Source of the DNA: WLWS01 sp965243105
Lineage (GTDB): Bacteria; Pseudomonadota; Gammaproteobacteria; Eutrophobiales; Eutrophobiaceae
Assembly (NCBI GenBank): GCA_965243105.1
Contig: CBDEUC010000002.1
Span: 1-64,000, forward strand
DNA length: 64,000 bases
Direction of reading: 5' to 3'
Part shown: positions 9,073 through 18,119 of the stretch, one piece after another
How the letters are laid out: every line of letters starts with the position of its first letter
Position numbering within the stretch: position 1 is the stretch's first letter
Notes under the pieces: generated by a model
Database searches by the model: none
Seen by the model: only the letters and a program-made list of their open reading frames with translations
What the model was told of the DNA's origin: nothing
Made by a program: the position numbers and the translations under genes

Positions 9073-10547
9073 CCTGGTTTATTAAGATTGGCTCTTAGAC
9101 CGGTAAAAAACTGCCTGATATACCTGTTAATATCTTCATCTTTCCTGATGTGGAGCATGACAATAATTACACCAACCGCAACCATTAGTGCTCTGCCTAT
9201 TAATTCAAAAAACATGTTATCGCTGAATGAATAGGTGGAGAAGTACCCGATAATTGCCGTTATCAACAACATTTGTCCCATAAATAAAACATCAATATTC
9301 AAGTCATACAGATTACGACTGGCGCCCAGGCTGATGATGAACTGGAATAGACGAGCAAGGCAAAGCGCTAGCGCGGCTCCCACAAAGCCCAGTTCGGGAA
9401 TCAGCAGAAAATAAAAGACTGTTACGGCCAGTGCAGTCAGATAATTATTATTCCTGATAATTTTTGTATTTGACGTGGCATGGAAGCTGAAATTGAGAAA
9501 CATGGTGGAACAGTTTATTAAATCCGCCAGTACCAACCACATCACAGCCTGGTAGGACGAATGGAACTTTATATCTGACATATAGATGATAATAGGTTTG
9601 CTAAAGACAATGACGCAAAATGCGCCAAGCACAAGCAACACGCATATCGTTTTGTGCATATTCCGGTAGATGGGCGGTGTCGGTGCGTCGGCCTTGTAGT
9701 GCTTGAAGCGTTCAACTTGCCAGTATTGGTTGATTGGTGTCCAGACGACCAATACTAAAATTTGCGATAACTTGGCGGCAAGGACAAAAAGTCCAACAGC
9801 ACCCAGGGAGTCAAGTTCTTTCAAGTAGTAACTGTTAGATGAACCAATATATAACCCGGCGAATCCAGCTAACCAAAGTGGCCAACTGAACTTTATAAGT
9901 TCAATGGCTTTTTCCTTTTTAAACTTAAAGCCGGTGTTGCGAAGAGTATAGATGCATAGCAATATTGCAAAAGCGCTCGAAGCACTTACCGAGCTAATCA
10001 CGACTCCCAGCACACCCATCTGTTCGAATACCACGAGCCAGATGTTCAAAGACAGCTGTAATATGAGTTTTGCAATTCCCAGGGAAACAAATAGAACTGG
10101 TTTTTCCTGTATCCTGATGTAAATTAAACCGTAGTTTTCAATGCCCAGTGTCACGAGGTTGATGCTATACAGCATGACAACGGTTGAGAATGCCACGGAA
10201 TCGAACAGGAGCAGGGCGATCGAGGTGCTGTTTAGCATGACAACGATTGTTGTGACCAGGCATGCACTGACAGTTACTATCCATGCAGTTGAAATAATAT
10301 GCATACGTTCGCTGGTGTCACTCTCTCCATGATAGAACTTGGGAATTGCCTGCACGAGCTTTGCGCCAAAAACAATTTCCACAAGATTTAAAGAGAAAAT
10401 CAGTAAACCGATAATGCCGTAATCAGTTGGGCTCAGAAAACGGGTATATATAGGAAGCATGAGGAAGCCCGTCAACTGCCGGGCTATATTGCCGACGGCA
10501 TAAATACCGGTATGCTTTACAAATTTTTTAACCTGCTTGTCGCTCAA
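9069..10547 (-). CDS. Wzx-type polysaccharide flippase
   Basis: This is a 492-residue protein with about 12 to 14 hydrophobic helices throughout. It opens FVKHTGIYAVGNIARQLTGFLMLPIYTRFLSPTDYG in segments, the standard start of Wzx/RfbX flippases of the MOP superfamily. It would move undecaprenyl-linked repeat units to the periplasm. The start codon is TTG (10545-10547), placed 6 bp after the upstream GT4 gene's stop, so it is probably translated in an operon with 10554-11714 and 11723-12469. Together with the ligase/polymerase at 20089-21387 it supports a Wzx/Wzy-type assembly route. Confidence 0.88.
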   Translation of the reverse strand: MSDKQVKKFVKHTGIYAVGNIARQLTGFLMLPIYTRFLSPTDYGIIGLLIFSLNLVEIVFGAKLVQAIPKFYHGESDTSERMHIISTAWIVTVSACLVTTIVVMLNSTSIALLLFDSVAFSTVVMLYSINLVTLGIENYGLIYIRIQEKPVLFVSLGIAKLILQLSLNIWLVVFEQMGVLGVVISSVSASSAFAILLCIYTLRNTGFKFKKEKAIELIKFSWPLWLAGFAGLYIGSSNSYYLKELDSLGAVGLFVLAAKLSQILVLVVWTPINQYWQVERFKHYKADAPTPPIYRNMHKTICVLLVLGAFCVIVFSKPIIIYMSDIKFHSSYQAVMWLVLADLINCSTMFLNFSFHATSNTKIIRNNNYLTALAVTVFYFLLIPELGFVGAALALCLARLFQFIISLGASRNLYDLNIDVLFMGQMLLITAIIGYFSTYSFSDNMFFELIGRALMVAVGVIIVMLHIRKDEDINRYIRQFFTGLRANLNKPG

Positions 10548-10553
10548 TTTAGC

Positions 10554-11714
10554 TTAGCCCTGTCCCTGGTGGCCGAGAATTTTTCTCAGCGCCGATGATA
10601 ATTGCCGGTGACTATTTTCAAGGGAATAATGTTCCCCGACTATAGATTTCGCATATTTCCCCATTGACTTCCTCTTGCTGTCTTCATCCAACATTCTTGC
10701 AATGCAAGCTACGGCCGACTGGACGTCTCCCTCAAGGTATATATAGCCGGATTTTTCATTTTCAGTTGCACCGCATACTGAAGGATTAGATGGCACGATT
10801 ACCGGAAGTTCGGCATACATGTACTCTAAAATAGAAAGAGAATAACCTACTTCCCCCCTGGAAGGATGGATAGCAAAATCACAGCCTGCCAGAATACCAG
10901 GCACATTATCAATCATTCCGGGAAAGGAGATATAGTCTTCCACTGATAAGTCTATTGCCTTTTGCTTAAAAGTATTGAGATCCGGCCCATCTCCACAAAA
11001 AAGAAAATGAAGGTCTTTTCTTTGCAAATGATTGACCAGCAGGTTCATGCAATCGATCACAAAATCGACGCCCTTGTATCGATTAGCCCTGGACGTCATG
11101 ACCATTATCTTGCGCCCAGGCGGTATATCCATATCATTGCCCAGGTCTACCGTCGCAACCTCCCCGGGTGGCAATATGCCATTTCGAACAACAAAGCATT
11201 TTCGATCCGGAAAGCAATCAACATTAAGATGCCTGTCCTTGACATAATCAGTTACAGATACAAGTGCATCAGCGGCAAAGACGCTTCTTGCAACAAGGGA
11301 TTTGAGTAACCTGTTAAACAAACGAGGAGGCTGACGCTCACCTGGACTGTGATCATGGACAATTATTTTCCTGACTCCGGCTAATTTGTAGAGTAAGTAT
11401 TTCCAGTCGATACTTCTTCGGTCAGAAAAATAGATCCACTTCACATTATTTTTCCTCACAAACCTGATATTGGATAATACATCTGCAAGGCCAGGATCAT
11501 GCCAATCATGTTCACGCACATCGAGCCTGGAATTCTCGATCGCAGAAGGGAGATTGGTTATTTCGGGATATACAAGCACGCAGTTATATTCATCGTGGTA
11601 TTGTTCAGAAATTAAGCACCAGTAACTTTCAATCAGCCACCAGGCATACCCGACATCTGATTTCCAGTTCGCTACCAGGAGGGCGACACTATTATTCTTC
11701 TTGTCGGTTAACAT
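10554..11714 (-). CDS. Glycosyltransferase, family 4
   Basis: This is a 386-residue GT-B glycosyltransferase. The C-terminal donor domain shows KIMVMTSRANRYKGVDFVID, the FCGDGPDLN turn, and IHPSRGEVGYSLSILEYMY as the E-x7-E region. The N-terminal domain carries KIIVHDHSPGERQPP, similar to acceptor-side loops of family members. It has no transmembrane segment. It is 8 bp downstream of the sulfotransferase gene 11723-12469 and 6 bp upstream of the flippase gene, which points to a three-gene minus-strand operon. Confidence 0.85.
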   Translation of the reverse strand: MLTDKKNNSVALLVANWKSDVGYAWWLIESYWCLISEQYHDEYNCVLVYPEITNLPSAIENSRLDVREHDWHDPGLADVLSNIRFVRKNNVKWIYFSDRRSIDWKYLLYKLAGVRKIIVHDHSPGERQPPRLFNRLLKSLVARSVFAADALVSVTDYVKDRHLNVDCFPDRKCFVVRNGILPPGEVATVDLGNDMDIPPGRKIMVMTSRANRYKGVDFVIDCMNLLVNHLQRKDLHFLFCGDGPDLNTFKQKAIDLSVEDYISFPGMIDNVPGILAGCDFAIHPSRGEVGYSLSILEYMYAELPVIVPSNPSVCGATENEKSGYIYLEGDVQSAVACIARMLDEDSKRKSMGKYAKSIVGEHYSLENSHRQLSSALRKILGHQGQG

Positions 11715-11722
11715 GTTCGATA

Positions 11723-12469
11723 CTACCAGGGTGTTACCCTGTCAAATGAATCGAACTGATATCCAAGTCGTTCAATATCCTCACGATAAATACTCGCTAC
11801 ACGATTAATGCTTTCGGATGTATAGACGGTCCTGTAGTCATCTTTTTTAGAAGGATTTATGTGTGGCAGTTGCGTTTTTACACCGATTTTTTCGGATACC
11901 AGGTTGAAATCCCGCGTCAATTCTTCGTAATAACCTATAAAATCGATAAGACAATTTCCATGTCGATCAGTTATGAAGCAACACTGTGGCCAGAAGTGCA
12001 GGTACGAAAATTTACTTTCGGGAGTCAACCAGTTAAGGACAAAATCGTTAAAATCTGAGAATTCGCCGAGGTGTTCTTTTGCCCAAACGGCATCCTTCTC
12101 ATCCCAACCCCCCTGTTTCAGGAATTTCCAGGCGGAATAAAGTCGGTCCCATGGATTACGTACAAAAGCAAACTTGAAATAATCGGCGAATATTTTTCTG
12201 CCAAAAATGACCCGGTACTGGACAGAAGTGTAGTGATAGGGAAGCTCTCCAAACATCCCTGTCGCAACAGAGGTGCCTGCAGTCTTGGTAATATGTACAA
12301 AAATACACTGTAACTGATCGTACTTTCTTAAGGAAAAATTTCCCTTGGCAGATTGGTTAACGCGCGAGCGCAAATCGATGAATTCTGATTTGTGCCTTTG
12401 TTTATACAACCAGTATCTCGTCTCGTAGGGAACGAGTCTTCGGTATAATGACCTGAATGGATTCATCAT
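11723..12469 (-). CDS. Sulfotransferase, Sulfotransfer_2-like (second of four)
   Basis: The core shows the PAPS 5'-loop IFVHITKTAGTSVATGMF and the 3'-phosphate loop FAFVRNPWDRLYSAWKFLK. These are typical of carbohydrate sulfotransferases of the HNK-1/chondroitin type family and would place sulfate on a polysaccharide sugar. I chose the ATG pair at 12464-12469 (MMNPFRSLYRR...), giving 248 residues, because family members begin close to this point. The frame stays open for 76 further codons to a TTG at 12697 without another ATG. Neither start has a clear ribosome site, so the true N-terminus is uncertain. Confidence 0.82.
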   Translation of the reverse strand: MMNPFRSLYRRLVPYETRYWLYKQRHKSEFIDLRSRVNQSAKGNFSLRKYDQLQCIFVHITKTAGTSVATGMFGELPYHYTSVQYRVIFGRKIFADYFKFAFVRNPWDRLYSAWKFLKQGGWDEKDAVWAKEHLGEFSDFNDFVLNWLTPESKFSYLHFWPQCCFITDRHGNCLIDFIGYYEELTRDFNLVSEKIGVKTQLPHINPSKKDDYRTVYTSESINRVASIYREDIERLGYQFDSFDRVTPW

Positions 12470-12794
12470 TAGTTGAGATCGGTTATATCCGGCTAAATTT
12501 GATGCCCTATATGACCCTGGCAGTAAGTACTTTGATAGTGTTGCCGCGACGGGGTGAGCGCAATCCTTATCAATATCGTCATAATAAACTGGAGCATTTC
12601 TGTTTTTGTTAAAGCCCTGGCTCCAAGTCTGACGAATTTCCGGGTGCAGTTTAAAGTACAATGCCAGAGACTGTAAATAGCAGTACCGCAAACCCAAAAG
12701 TCGTGAGCTGACAGGCGAATAAGGAGATAGTGTAATTATCTATATCCTTCTAATCAGTTATAATTGGCTGCAATCCAAGCTCGTCTACCAGCGA
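12470..12794. other. Spacer between divergent sulfotransferase genes
   Basis: This is about 325 bp if the downstream minus-strand start is used. The minus strand contains an open in-frame extension of the sulfotransferase (to 12697). On the plus strand there is a TATAAT at 12759-12764, a candidate -10 for the gene at 12795, without a good -35. Nothing else was recognised. Confidence 0.5.
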
Positions 12795-13628
12795 ATGTAT
12801 ATTTCTGAAAAATTTGTCTTTGTGGAGTTACATAAGACCGGTGGCTCCCACATACTAAAGTTATTGGCTGATGCCACTGACGGATATGTTGAAGGCAAAC
12901 ATAACCGTGTCCCAGCTGCATTTCACAACAGGTTTATCATTGGCTCCGTGAGAAACCCCTGGGACTGGTATGTTTCGCTATGGGCCTATGGCTGTTCAGC
13001 CAGGGGAGGAATTTATCATCGTTTAACAAATGGTCTCGATTTCGGCTACTATCATCGGCAGCTATGCAAGGAGATGGGCAGGGACTGGTTGTCACCGGGT
13101 ATCCTGGCCCGACAGATTTACCATGACTTGTTAAAACCGGTTCCGCATTGGACAGCCCTGTACGCTGATAGCGATGACATTGGAGCCTTCCAGGAATGGC
13201 TTCATTTGGTCCTGAGCGAAGAACGAAAGTTTGATATAGGTGAAGGCTATGGCTTTTTCCCGTTATCGACCGGGACTGGTCTTATGACCTATCGTTATCT
13301 CAAGCTTTTTACCAGCATGGGACGCGCTCTGTACAACCCGGATTATTTACGGGGAATTGAAACCATAGAGCAGTGCTGGGAGGAATCCGGCATTGTTGAT
13401 TTTATTGTTCGAAATGAAAAGCTTGAAGAAGACTTAATCAAGGCACTTGAGCTTGCGGGAGCGGGGCTAAATGAAGCTGCAATCGAAAATATCCGCGTTA
13501 GCGCAAACAACAGGTCCAATACCTCGCGCCGAATGGCCACAGAAGATTATTATGATGCGGGCTGCAGGGAGCTGGTTCAGCAACGCGAGGCCTTCATCAT
13601 CAAACGTCACGGCTATCACTTTGAGTGA
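12795..13628 (+). CDS. Sulfotransferase-like protein (third of four)
   Basis: This is a 277-residue protein of the PAPS-sulfotransferase fold. The 5'-phosphosulfate loop is FVELHKTGGSHILKLL (about residues 9-24) and the 3'-phosphate loop is FIIGSVRNPWDWYVSLW (about 51-67). The family usually carries K-T-(A/G)-G-(S/T) at the first motif, which is met here as KTGGS. It would sulfate a glycan hydroxyl in the cytoplasm. It starts ATG-TAT with a possible -10 (12759-12764) upstream. It stands alone on the plus strand and is followed by a 284-bp spacer. Confidence 0.82.
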   Translation: MYISEKFVFVELHKTGGSHILKLLADATDGYVEGKHNRVPAAFHNRFIIGSVRNPWDWYVSLWAYGCSARGGIYHRLTNGLDFGYYHRQLCKEMGRDWLSPGILARQIYHDLLKPVPHWTALYADSDDIGAFQEWLHLVLSEERKFDIGEGYGFFPLSTGTGLMTYRYLKLFTSMGRALYNPDYLRGIETIEQCWEESGIVDFIVRNEKLEEDLIKALELAGAGLNEAAIENIRVSANNRSNTSRRMATEDYYDAGCRELVQQREAFIIKRHGYHFE

Positions 13629-13912
13629 AATGCCAAATTGAAGTATTTTAATAAAAACTAATAAAAACAATAATTTAACGTTTTTTGTTGAACATATTAG
13701 TCAATGAATCATCTTCAATTTTCGCAGACGTTTGTGAATGTTTTCACATTATTGCCTGTGATCAGAGACAGTTATTGAGCCATAATAAGAATTAGCTTTA
13801 CGTAGGGTCGGATAATTTGCGTCAAACAGGTTTTGCGATTCCGAGAATTCTATTAAATATGGCCTTTTATTTTATTTGATTCGCAAGTGAATCATATCAG
13901 GAGATTGCTAGA
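13629..13912. other. AT-rich spacer upstream of the secreted protein gene
   Basis: This is a 284-bp AT-rich stretch with no coding frame that I can support. It contains the CRP-like box at 13733-13748 and a short inverted repeat GATTC/GAATC around 13879-13894. A good Shine-Dalgarno (AGGAG, about 13899-13903) precedes the ATG at 13913. Confidence 0.6.
13733..13748. promoter_or_regulatory. CRP/Vfr-like binding site
   Basis: The sequence is TGTGA-N6-TCACA with both half-sites matching the cyclic AMP receptor protein consensus exactly. Its centre is about 172 bp upstream of the secreted-protein ATG at 13913. No promoter hexamers could be placed with confidence, so the class of activation or repression is unknown. 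Confidence 0.6.
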
Positions 13913-15073
13913 ATGAGTGGGAAACAACTGGGCAGGCATTCAATCTATACGTTTCTTTGTTTTTTTGCAGCCATTTCGCTCGGTCACGCAGCGACCTTGT
14001 TTGAAGATGATTTCGAAGCAGACGTGACCGGAAACGCAAACCCGGTGTGGAACTGGCAGCCTGCCTATGTCGGCGGTACTAACCAGTTCGGCATGATGTA
14101 TGGCACTGGAGATATGTACACTCGTAGTCTCGCTGTAAAAAATTCCGGAAACTATTCTCTCAGGCTGAACTTTGAAGGTCGCAACGACTTCTGTAATTTT
14201 TGTAACGCCGGGTCACAAAATTTCGTCATGCAATCAGGTAGCAACAACCAGGTCATGTTTCTTGATGATGGGGGCGCAAACCTGGGGCCCTATTTCACCA
14301 GTATTCCGGATGCAGAGGTTCGTGTTTACAACAAGACCGATAACTGGGCCAGGTGGAAGGCAGTGTCTGTATCGGGTAACCGTATCGATTTCGAGGGTAA
14401 TGCACCGGTGCAAAACGATATGGGCGGCGATGGAGACTTTGATGCCGGCGATGAAATAACAATTGAAAAAACCTGTGCACTGAATACCCAGAAGAAAAAA
14501 GACTGTAACCTCGCCATCAATTATCTGCAGGGTGTAGACCCGGCAAACGATTTCCCTTACGGGGGTACCCTTGCGAGACGAATTTATATGTACGTTCCAT
14601 CAGCTACTACCATGCCTGATGCAGGATTCAAGATAGCCTACTCGCACTTTCGTCGAAGCGGTTCAGTTTATTCGCAGGTGCTCGTTCTGAGAGTCCCAAG
14701 AGGAAATAAAATCGAGATTGACAACAAGGGCTTGTACGGTAAGTACGAAGGTACCGCATTGACGCTGGATACCGACACCTGGTACTACCTTGAGGAGGAA
14801 TATGTTCGAGAATCCAGCAATGGTGGTACAGATGGGATATATCGTCTCTGGGGTTCTCGAGGTGACCAGGCTACATCAGTACCACTGGTTGAGCAGACTG
14901 GCATCACTTACGGCGAGCTTGTAGACATGTCAATCATTGGTAATTTCCAGCACAATAACAAGGCACGCGGTTCTCTGTACATTGATGATGTCAAGATAGC
15001 GACCAACAGAATTGGTCCCGTCAGTCCGTTACCGATTTATCCTCTTGCCCCGGTGAATGCAGATATTCCCTGA
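13913..15073 (+). CDS. Secreted concanavalin-like fold protein, possible polysaccharide lyase
   Basis: This is a 386-residue exported protein. A signal peptide runs to about residue 26 (SLGHA-A). The mature part opens LFEDDFEADVTGN and closes GSLYIDDVKIATN, with WYYLEEEYVRES and GIYRLWGSRGD in between. This pattern is common to concanavalin A-like lectin/glucanase domains of polysaccharide lyases and lectin-like exoproteins. Cysteines occur as close pairs (C94/C97 and a second pair near residues 187-197), consistent with disulfides. There is no PEP-CTERM tail. A strong AGGAG precedes the start. It may trim or bind the polysaccharide made here; I see no motif that proves catalysis. Confidence 0.68.
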   Translation: MSGKQLGRHSIYTFLCFFAAISLGHAATLFEDDFEADVTGNANPVWNWQPAYVGGTNQFGMMYGTGDMYTRSLAVKNSGNYSLRLNFEGRNDFCNFCNAGSQNFVMQSGSNNQVMFLDDGGANLGPYFTSIPDAEVRVYNKTDNWARWKAVSVSGNRIDFEGNAPVQNDMGGDGDFDAGDEITIEKTCALNTQKKKDCNLAINYLQGVDPANDFPYGGTLARRIYMYVPSATTMPDAGFKIAYSHFRRSGSVYSQVLVLRVPRGNKIEIDNKGLYGKYEGTALTLDTDTWYYLEEEYVRESSNGGTDGIYRLWGSRGDQATSVPLVEQTGITYGELVDMSIIGNFQHNNKARGSLYIDDVKIATNRIGPVSPLPIYPLAPVNADIP

Positions 15074-15087
15074 GTATTTGCATTCTG

Positions 15088-15118
15088 CCCGGCGACTTCT
15101 TTAGCCCGGGTTTAATTT
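15088..15118 (+). terminator. Weak possible terminator after the secreted protein gene
   Basis: Inverted CCCGG/CCGGG arms separated by about 13 bases are followed by TTTAATTTA. The stem is short and the T tract is interrupted, so this is a low-confidence transcription end between convergent genes. Confidence 0.3.
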
Positions 15119-15158
15119 ATATTGGCGCCGCTTTTAAGGACGTCCGTCCGAGGCATCC

Positions 15159-16091
15159 TCAGTTGTTACGTTTGCCGCTTATAATTAGCAACGGTCCGAG
15201 AAGCCTGCCCAAGTAGTAGAGGTAGAAAATTGCAGAATTAACCAGGATCGTGGTTAATCCACTGTGGTTAAACTTGTAGTAAGAGCTTGAGAGTAGCAGT
15301 AAGACAATCATTCCCCCCGCGGCAAGCATCCACGGCATGTTACCCAGCATGAGGCCTGTCAATAAGAGCAGGTGCAGTAACGCAAACATGACTGTTCCCA
15401 GGGCGACTTTTGAGCCGAAGAGAGAGGACAGGCTGCGATAATCGCCCAGGCTATGCCACATCTCTCGCCTCATAAAAGATCCTATACTTGTAGGAAAACC
15501 TTTGTGTATACAAATGAGTTTTAGATCGGGTAATAATTGCATTCCCGATTTCAATGCCCGTTCGCAAATTTCATAGTCCTCACCGGTTTCCAGGTTCGAA
15601 TCAAAACCATCAAGCTGAGTAAAAGTTGCAGCAGACATTATCATGTGGGCGGAGCCAATATGCGTGTTCCTGGGATCATGCGAAAAGGAATGAAACCAGT
15701 ACCTGTTGAACCAGTTCCTGGATCCCGGGTCAGGGAAAACATGGGCGCCGGTAATAATATTTTTCGAAACTATGTCAGTATATTTTTCTCTGACCAGCTC
15801 TCCCCACGGGGAGAGTAGTCGAGTATCAGCGTCGAGGAATATCAACAGAGGATGCTGTGCTCTTTGAGCGCCGATATTTCGAAGTTCTGCGATTGTACCG
15901 GCTGTTTCTGCATTCAATACGGATGCGCCCGATGATGTACTGACTTTCCGGGTGTCATCTGTGGACCCATGATCGGCAACAATGATTTCGAATTCCTCAA
16001 ATGCTATTTCTGCCTGTTCCTGTATGGAGGAAATGGTTGCCTGAATGTCATGTTCCTCGTTGCGGGCAGGTATAATAAAGCTTGCCTTCAA
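15159..16091 (-). CDS. Glycosyltransferase family 2 with C-terminal membrane helices
   Basis: This is a 310-residue GT2. The GT-A start is SFIIPARNEEHDI (residues 4-16), then VADHGSTDDTRKV and LIFLDADTRL as the DxD-type site (D-A-D near residue 97). GFDSNLETGEDYEICERAL provides the E-D-x-(E/D) catalytic region. Three hydrophobic helices fill the last 90 residues. The TTG start is supported by AAGGAG eight bases upstream. It is divergent from the amidotransferase gene at 16167. It resembles the XrtA-locus and mycofactocin-type membrane GT2s; specificity is unknown. Confidence 0.84.
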   Translation of the reverse strand: MKASFIIPARNEEHDIQATISSIQEQAEIAFEEFEIIVADHGSTDDTRKVSTSSGASVLNAETAGTIAELRNIGAQRAQHPLLIFLDADTRLLSPWGELVREKYTDIVSKNIITGAHVFPDPGSRNWFNRYWFHSFSHDPRNTHIGSAHMIMSAATFTQLDGFDSNLETGEDYEICERALKSGMQLLPDLKLICIHKGFPTSIGSFMRREMWHSLGDYRSLSSLFGSKVALGTVMFALLHLLLLTGLMLGNMPWMLAAGGMIVLLLLSSSYYKFNHSGLTTILVNSAIFYLYYLGRLLGPLLIISGKRNN

Positions 16092-16166
16092 AAATTTAAC
16101 TCCTTGCTCCCTAAGTAGCAGGAAATAACTTAGAATACCTAACTATACCATCATCCAGTTTGAACA

Positions 16167-18119
16167 ATGTGCGGAATCTCCGGTATCTGGGATACCTCTC
16201 TAGGACCTGATCTTGTCAGGCAAAAAGTTTCGGTAATGTGTGCAAACCTTGAACACAGGGGGCCAGACAACACCGGTACCTGGCAGTCAAGCAGTCATCC
16301 CTTGTGCCTGGGACATACCAGGCTATCCATCCAGGATCTGTCCAGCCTCGGCAATCAACCCATGCTGTCGGCGACTGGTCGGTATGTCCTTGTATTTAAT
16401 GGAGAAATGTATAATTTCAAGAACGTTAGAAAACAACTGCCACGGGACTATAAAGAATTTCGAGGAGGAAGTGATACCGAGGTAATCCTGGCAGCATGTG
16501 AATGTTGGGGTATAGAGCACGCGTTAAAACTTTTTCACGGCATGTTTGCCCTGGCTGTTTATGATAACGAGACTGCGACGTTGAAGTTGGCGCGGGATAG
16601 ATTCGGCGAGAAACCGCTTTATTTTTACACAGGAGAAGAAGGGATATATTTTTCATCCGAACTTTCCCCCTTACTGGTAGCACTTGATAGAAAGCATCAA
16701 CTAAGCAAGGAATTACTTTATGGCTATTTTAAATATGGCTATTTCGGACCGGAGGTTACACCTTTCGATTCTATTAAGAAGTTGGCACCTGGACAGGTTC
16801 TGACGATTAACAGTCGGGATATAGCGTCGAAAAGAATTGATTACAGCGACGACACCAGGTCTTATTGGCATCTTGAAAATCAGGGGGCTGCGGGTGAGAT
16901 ACGGACCTTTGATGAAGCGGTCGACAAGTTCGAAGGTATCCTGTCGGGTGTTATTGAAAATCAGCTTATTGCCGATGTAAATGTCGGCGTATTTCTCTCA
17001 GGTGGTATTGACTCAACGCTGGTTACTGCGATTGCTGCGGAAATCAGCGACATTCCAATTAACAGCTACACGATAGCCTTTGACCATGAAACATATAACG
17101 AGGGGGAGTACGCGGCGGCTATAGCCAGTCATTTAAAAACAAATCACCATGAGATTCCTGTTGACTCCAACGAATGTCTTGACGGAGCTCTGAATTTGTT
17201 TGATTTTTTAGATGAACCTTTTGCAGACTCTTCAATTTTACCTTCGTACGTTGTCTGCAAACATGCTGTGCAGGATGTCAAAGTGTGTTTATCAGGCGAC
17301 GCGGGAGATGAATTTTTTGCTGGATACAATCGATACCATTGGGGAGCAAAGCTGAATTCTCATGCGCTTGGGCTACCCAGCGCCCTGAGAAAATCACTTG
17401 CGGCCATCCTTGAATTCCTTCCTTCCAGCCTGGTTGACCGCTCTTACCTCATGATGGCGGCTGCATTATCTGATAGAAAAGCCGACAAGGATATGGGCAA
17501 AAAGATTCATAAGATAGCTGATGCCCTGCGCTGTGATGACGAAGTACAGCTTTACAGCCAGCTACTCAGTTTTTGGGCAGACAGTCCACTAGGTTACAGT
17601 CCATCGGAAAATCACCCGCTTCGAGGCCATTATCCCTTTACTTCTGCAGGCTTTGTTACCAATGCAATGTTGTGTGACCAATCTTTTTACCTGCAATGCG
17701 ATAATCTTTTCAAAGTGGACAGGGCTGCAATGGCCAGTGCCCTGGAAGTGAGAGTCCCATTCCTGGACCATGAATTGGCGGCTTTTTGTAATGCACTGCC
17801 GCCTGAGTACAAGTGGGCTAAAGGCGAATCCAAATTATTGTTGAAGCATTTGCTCGACAAGTATGTGCCCAGGTCGCTTATGGACCGACCGAAGATGGGC
17901 TTTTCGGTACCATTAAACGACTGGTTCAAAAACGAGCTTAAAAGCTGGTCGGTGGAGTATATTAATGCCGATCTTTGCAATTCACTTGGGATTTCACCGG
18001 AGGCAATAGCTACAGCGTGGGATGACCATCAAAAAGGCAGAGCGGACAACGCCAATGCCCTCTGGACCTTCATTACATTTGCTCGTTGGCACGAGAAATT
18101 TAATCAGTATATTCAGTAG
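16167..18119 (+). CDS. Asparagine-synthase-like amidotransferase, exosortase A system type
   Basis: This is a 650-residue class II glutamine amidotransferase/asparagine synthase. The N-terminal nucleophile is Cys2 in MCGISGIWD, with EHRGPDNTG and FNGEMYNF completing the glutaminase domain. The synthase domain has the ATP-pyrophosphatase P-loop FLSGGIDSTLV (about residues 275-285) and LSGDAGDEFFAGY. Length and order match the exosortase A-associated amidotransferase family, which is found in most such loci and is thought to amidate a carboxyl group on the glycan or a precursor. Its last codon abuts the convergent acyltransferase gene with no spacer. Confidence 0.9.
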   Translation: MCGISGIWDTSLGPDLVRQKVSVMCANLEHRGPDNTGTWQSSSHPLCLGHTRLSIQDLSSLGNQPMLSATGRYVLVFNGEMYNFKNVRKQLPRDYKEFRGGSDTEVILAACECWGIEHALKLFHGMFALAVYDNETATLKLARDRFGEKPLYFYTGEEGIYFSSELSPLLVALDRKHQLSKELLYGYFKYGYFGPEVTPFDSIKKLAPGQVLTINSRDIASKRIDYSDDTRSYWHLENQGAAGEIRTFDEAVDKFEGILSGVIENQLIADVNVGVFLSGGIDSTLVTAIAAEISDIPINSYTIAFDHETYNEGEYAAAIASHLKTNHHEIPVDSNECLDGALNLFDFLDEPFADSSILPSYVVCKHAVQDVKVCLSGDAGDEFFAGYNRYHWGAKLNSHALGLPSALRKSLAAILEFLPSSLVDRSYLMMAAALSDRKADKDMGKKIHKIADALRCDDEVQLYSQLLSFWADSPLGYSPSENHPLRGHYPFTSAGFVTNAMLCDQSFYLQCDNLFKVDRAAMASALEVRVPFLDHELAAFCNALPPEYKWAKGESKLLLKHLLDKYVPRSLMDRPKMGFSVPLNDWFKNELKSWSVEYINADLCNSLGISPEAIATAWDDHQKGRADNANALWTFITFARWHEKFNQYIQ

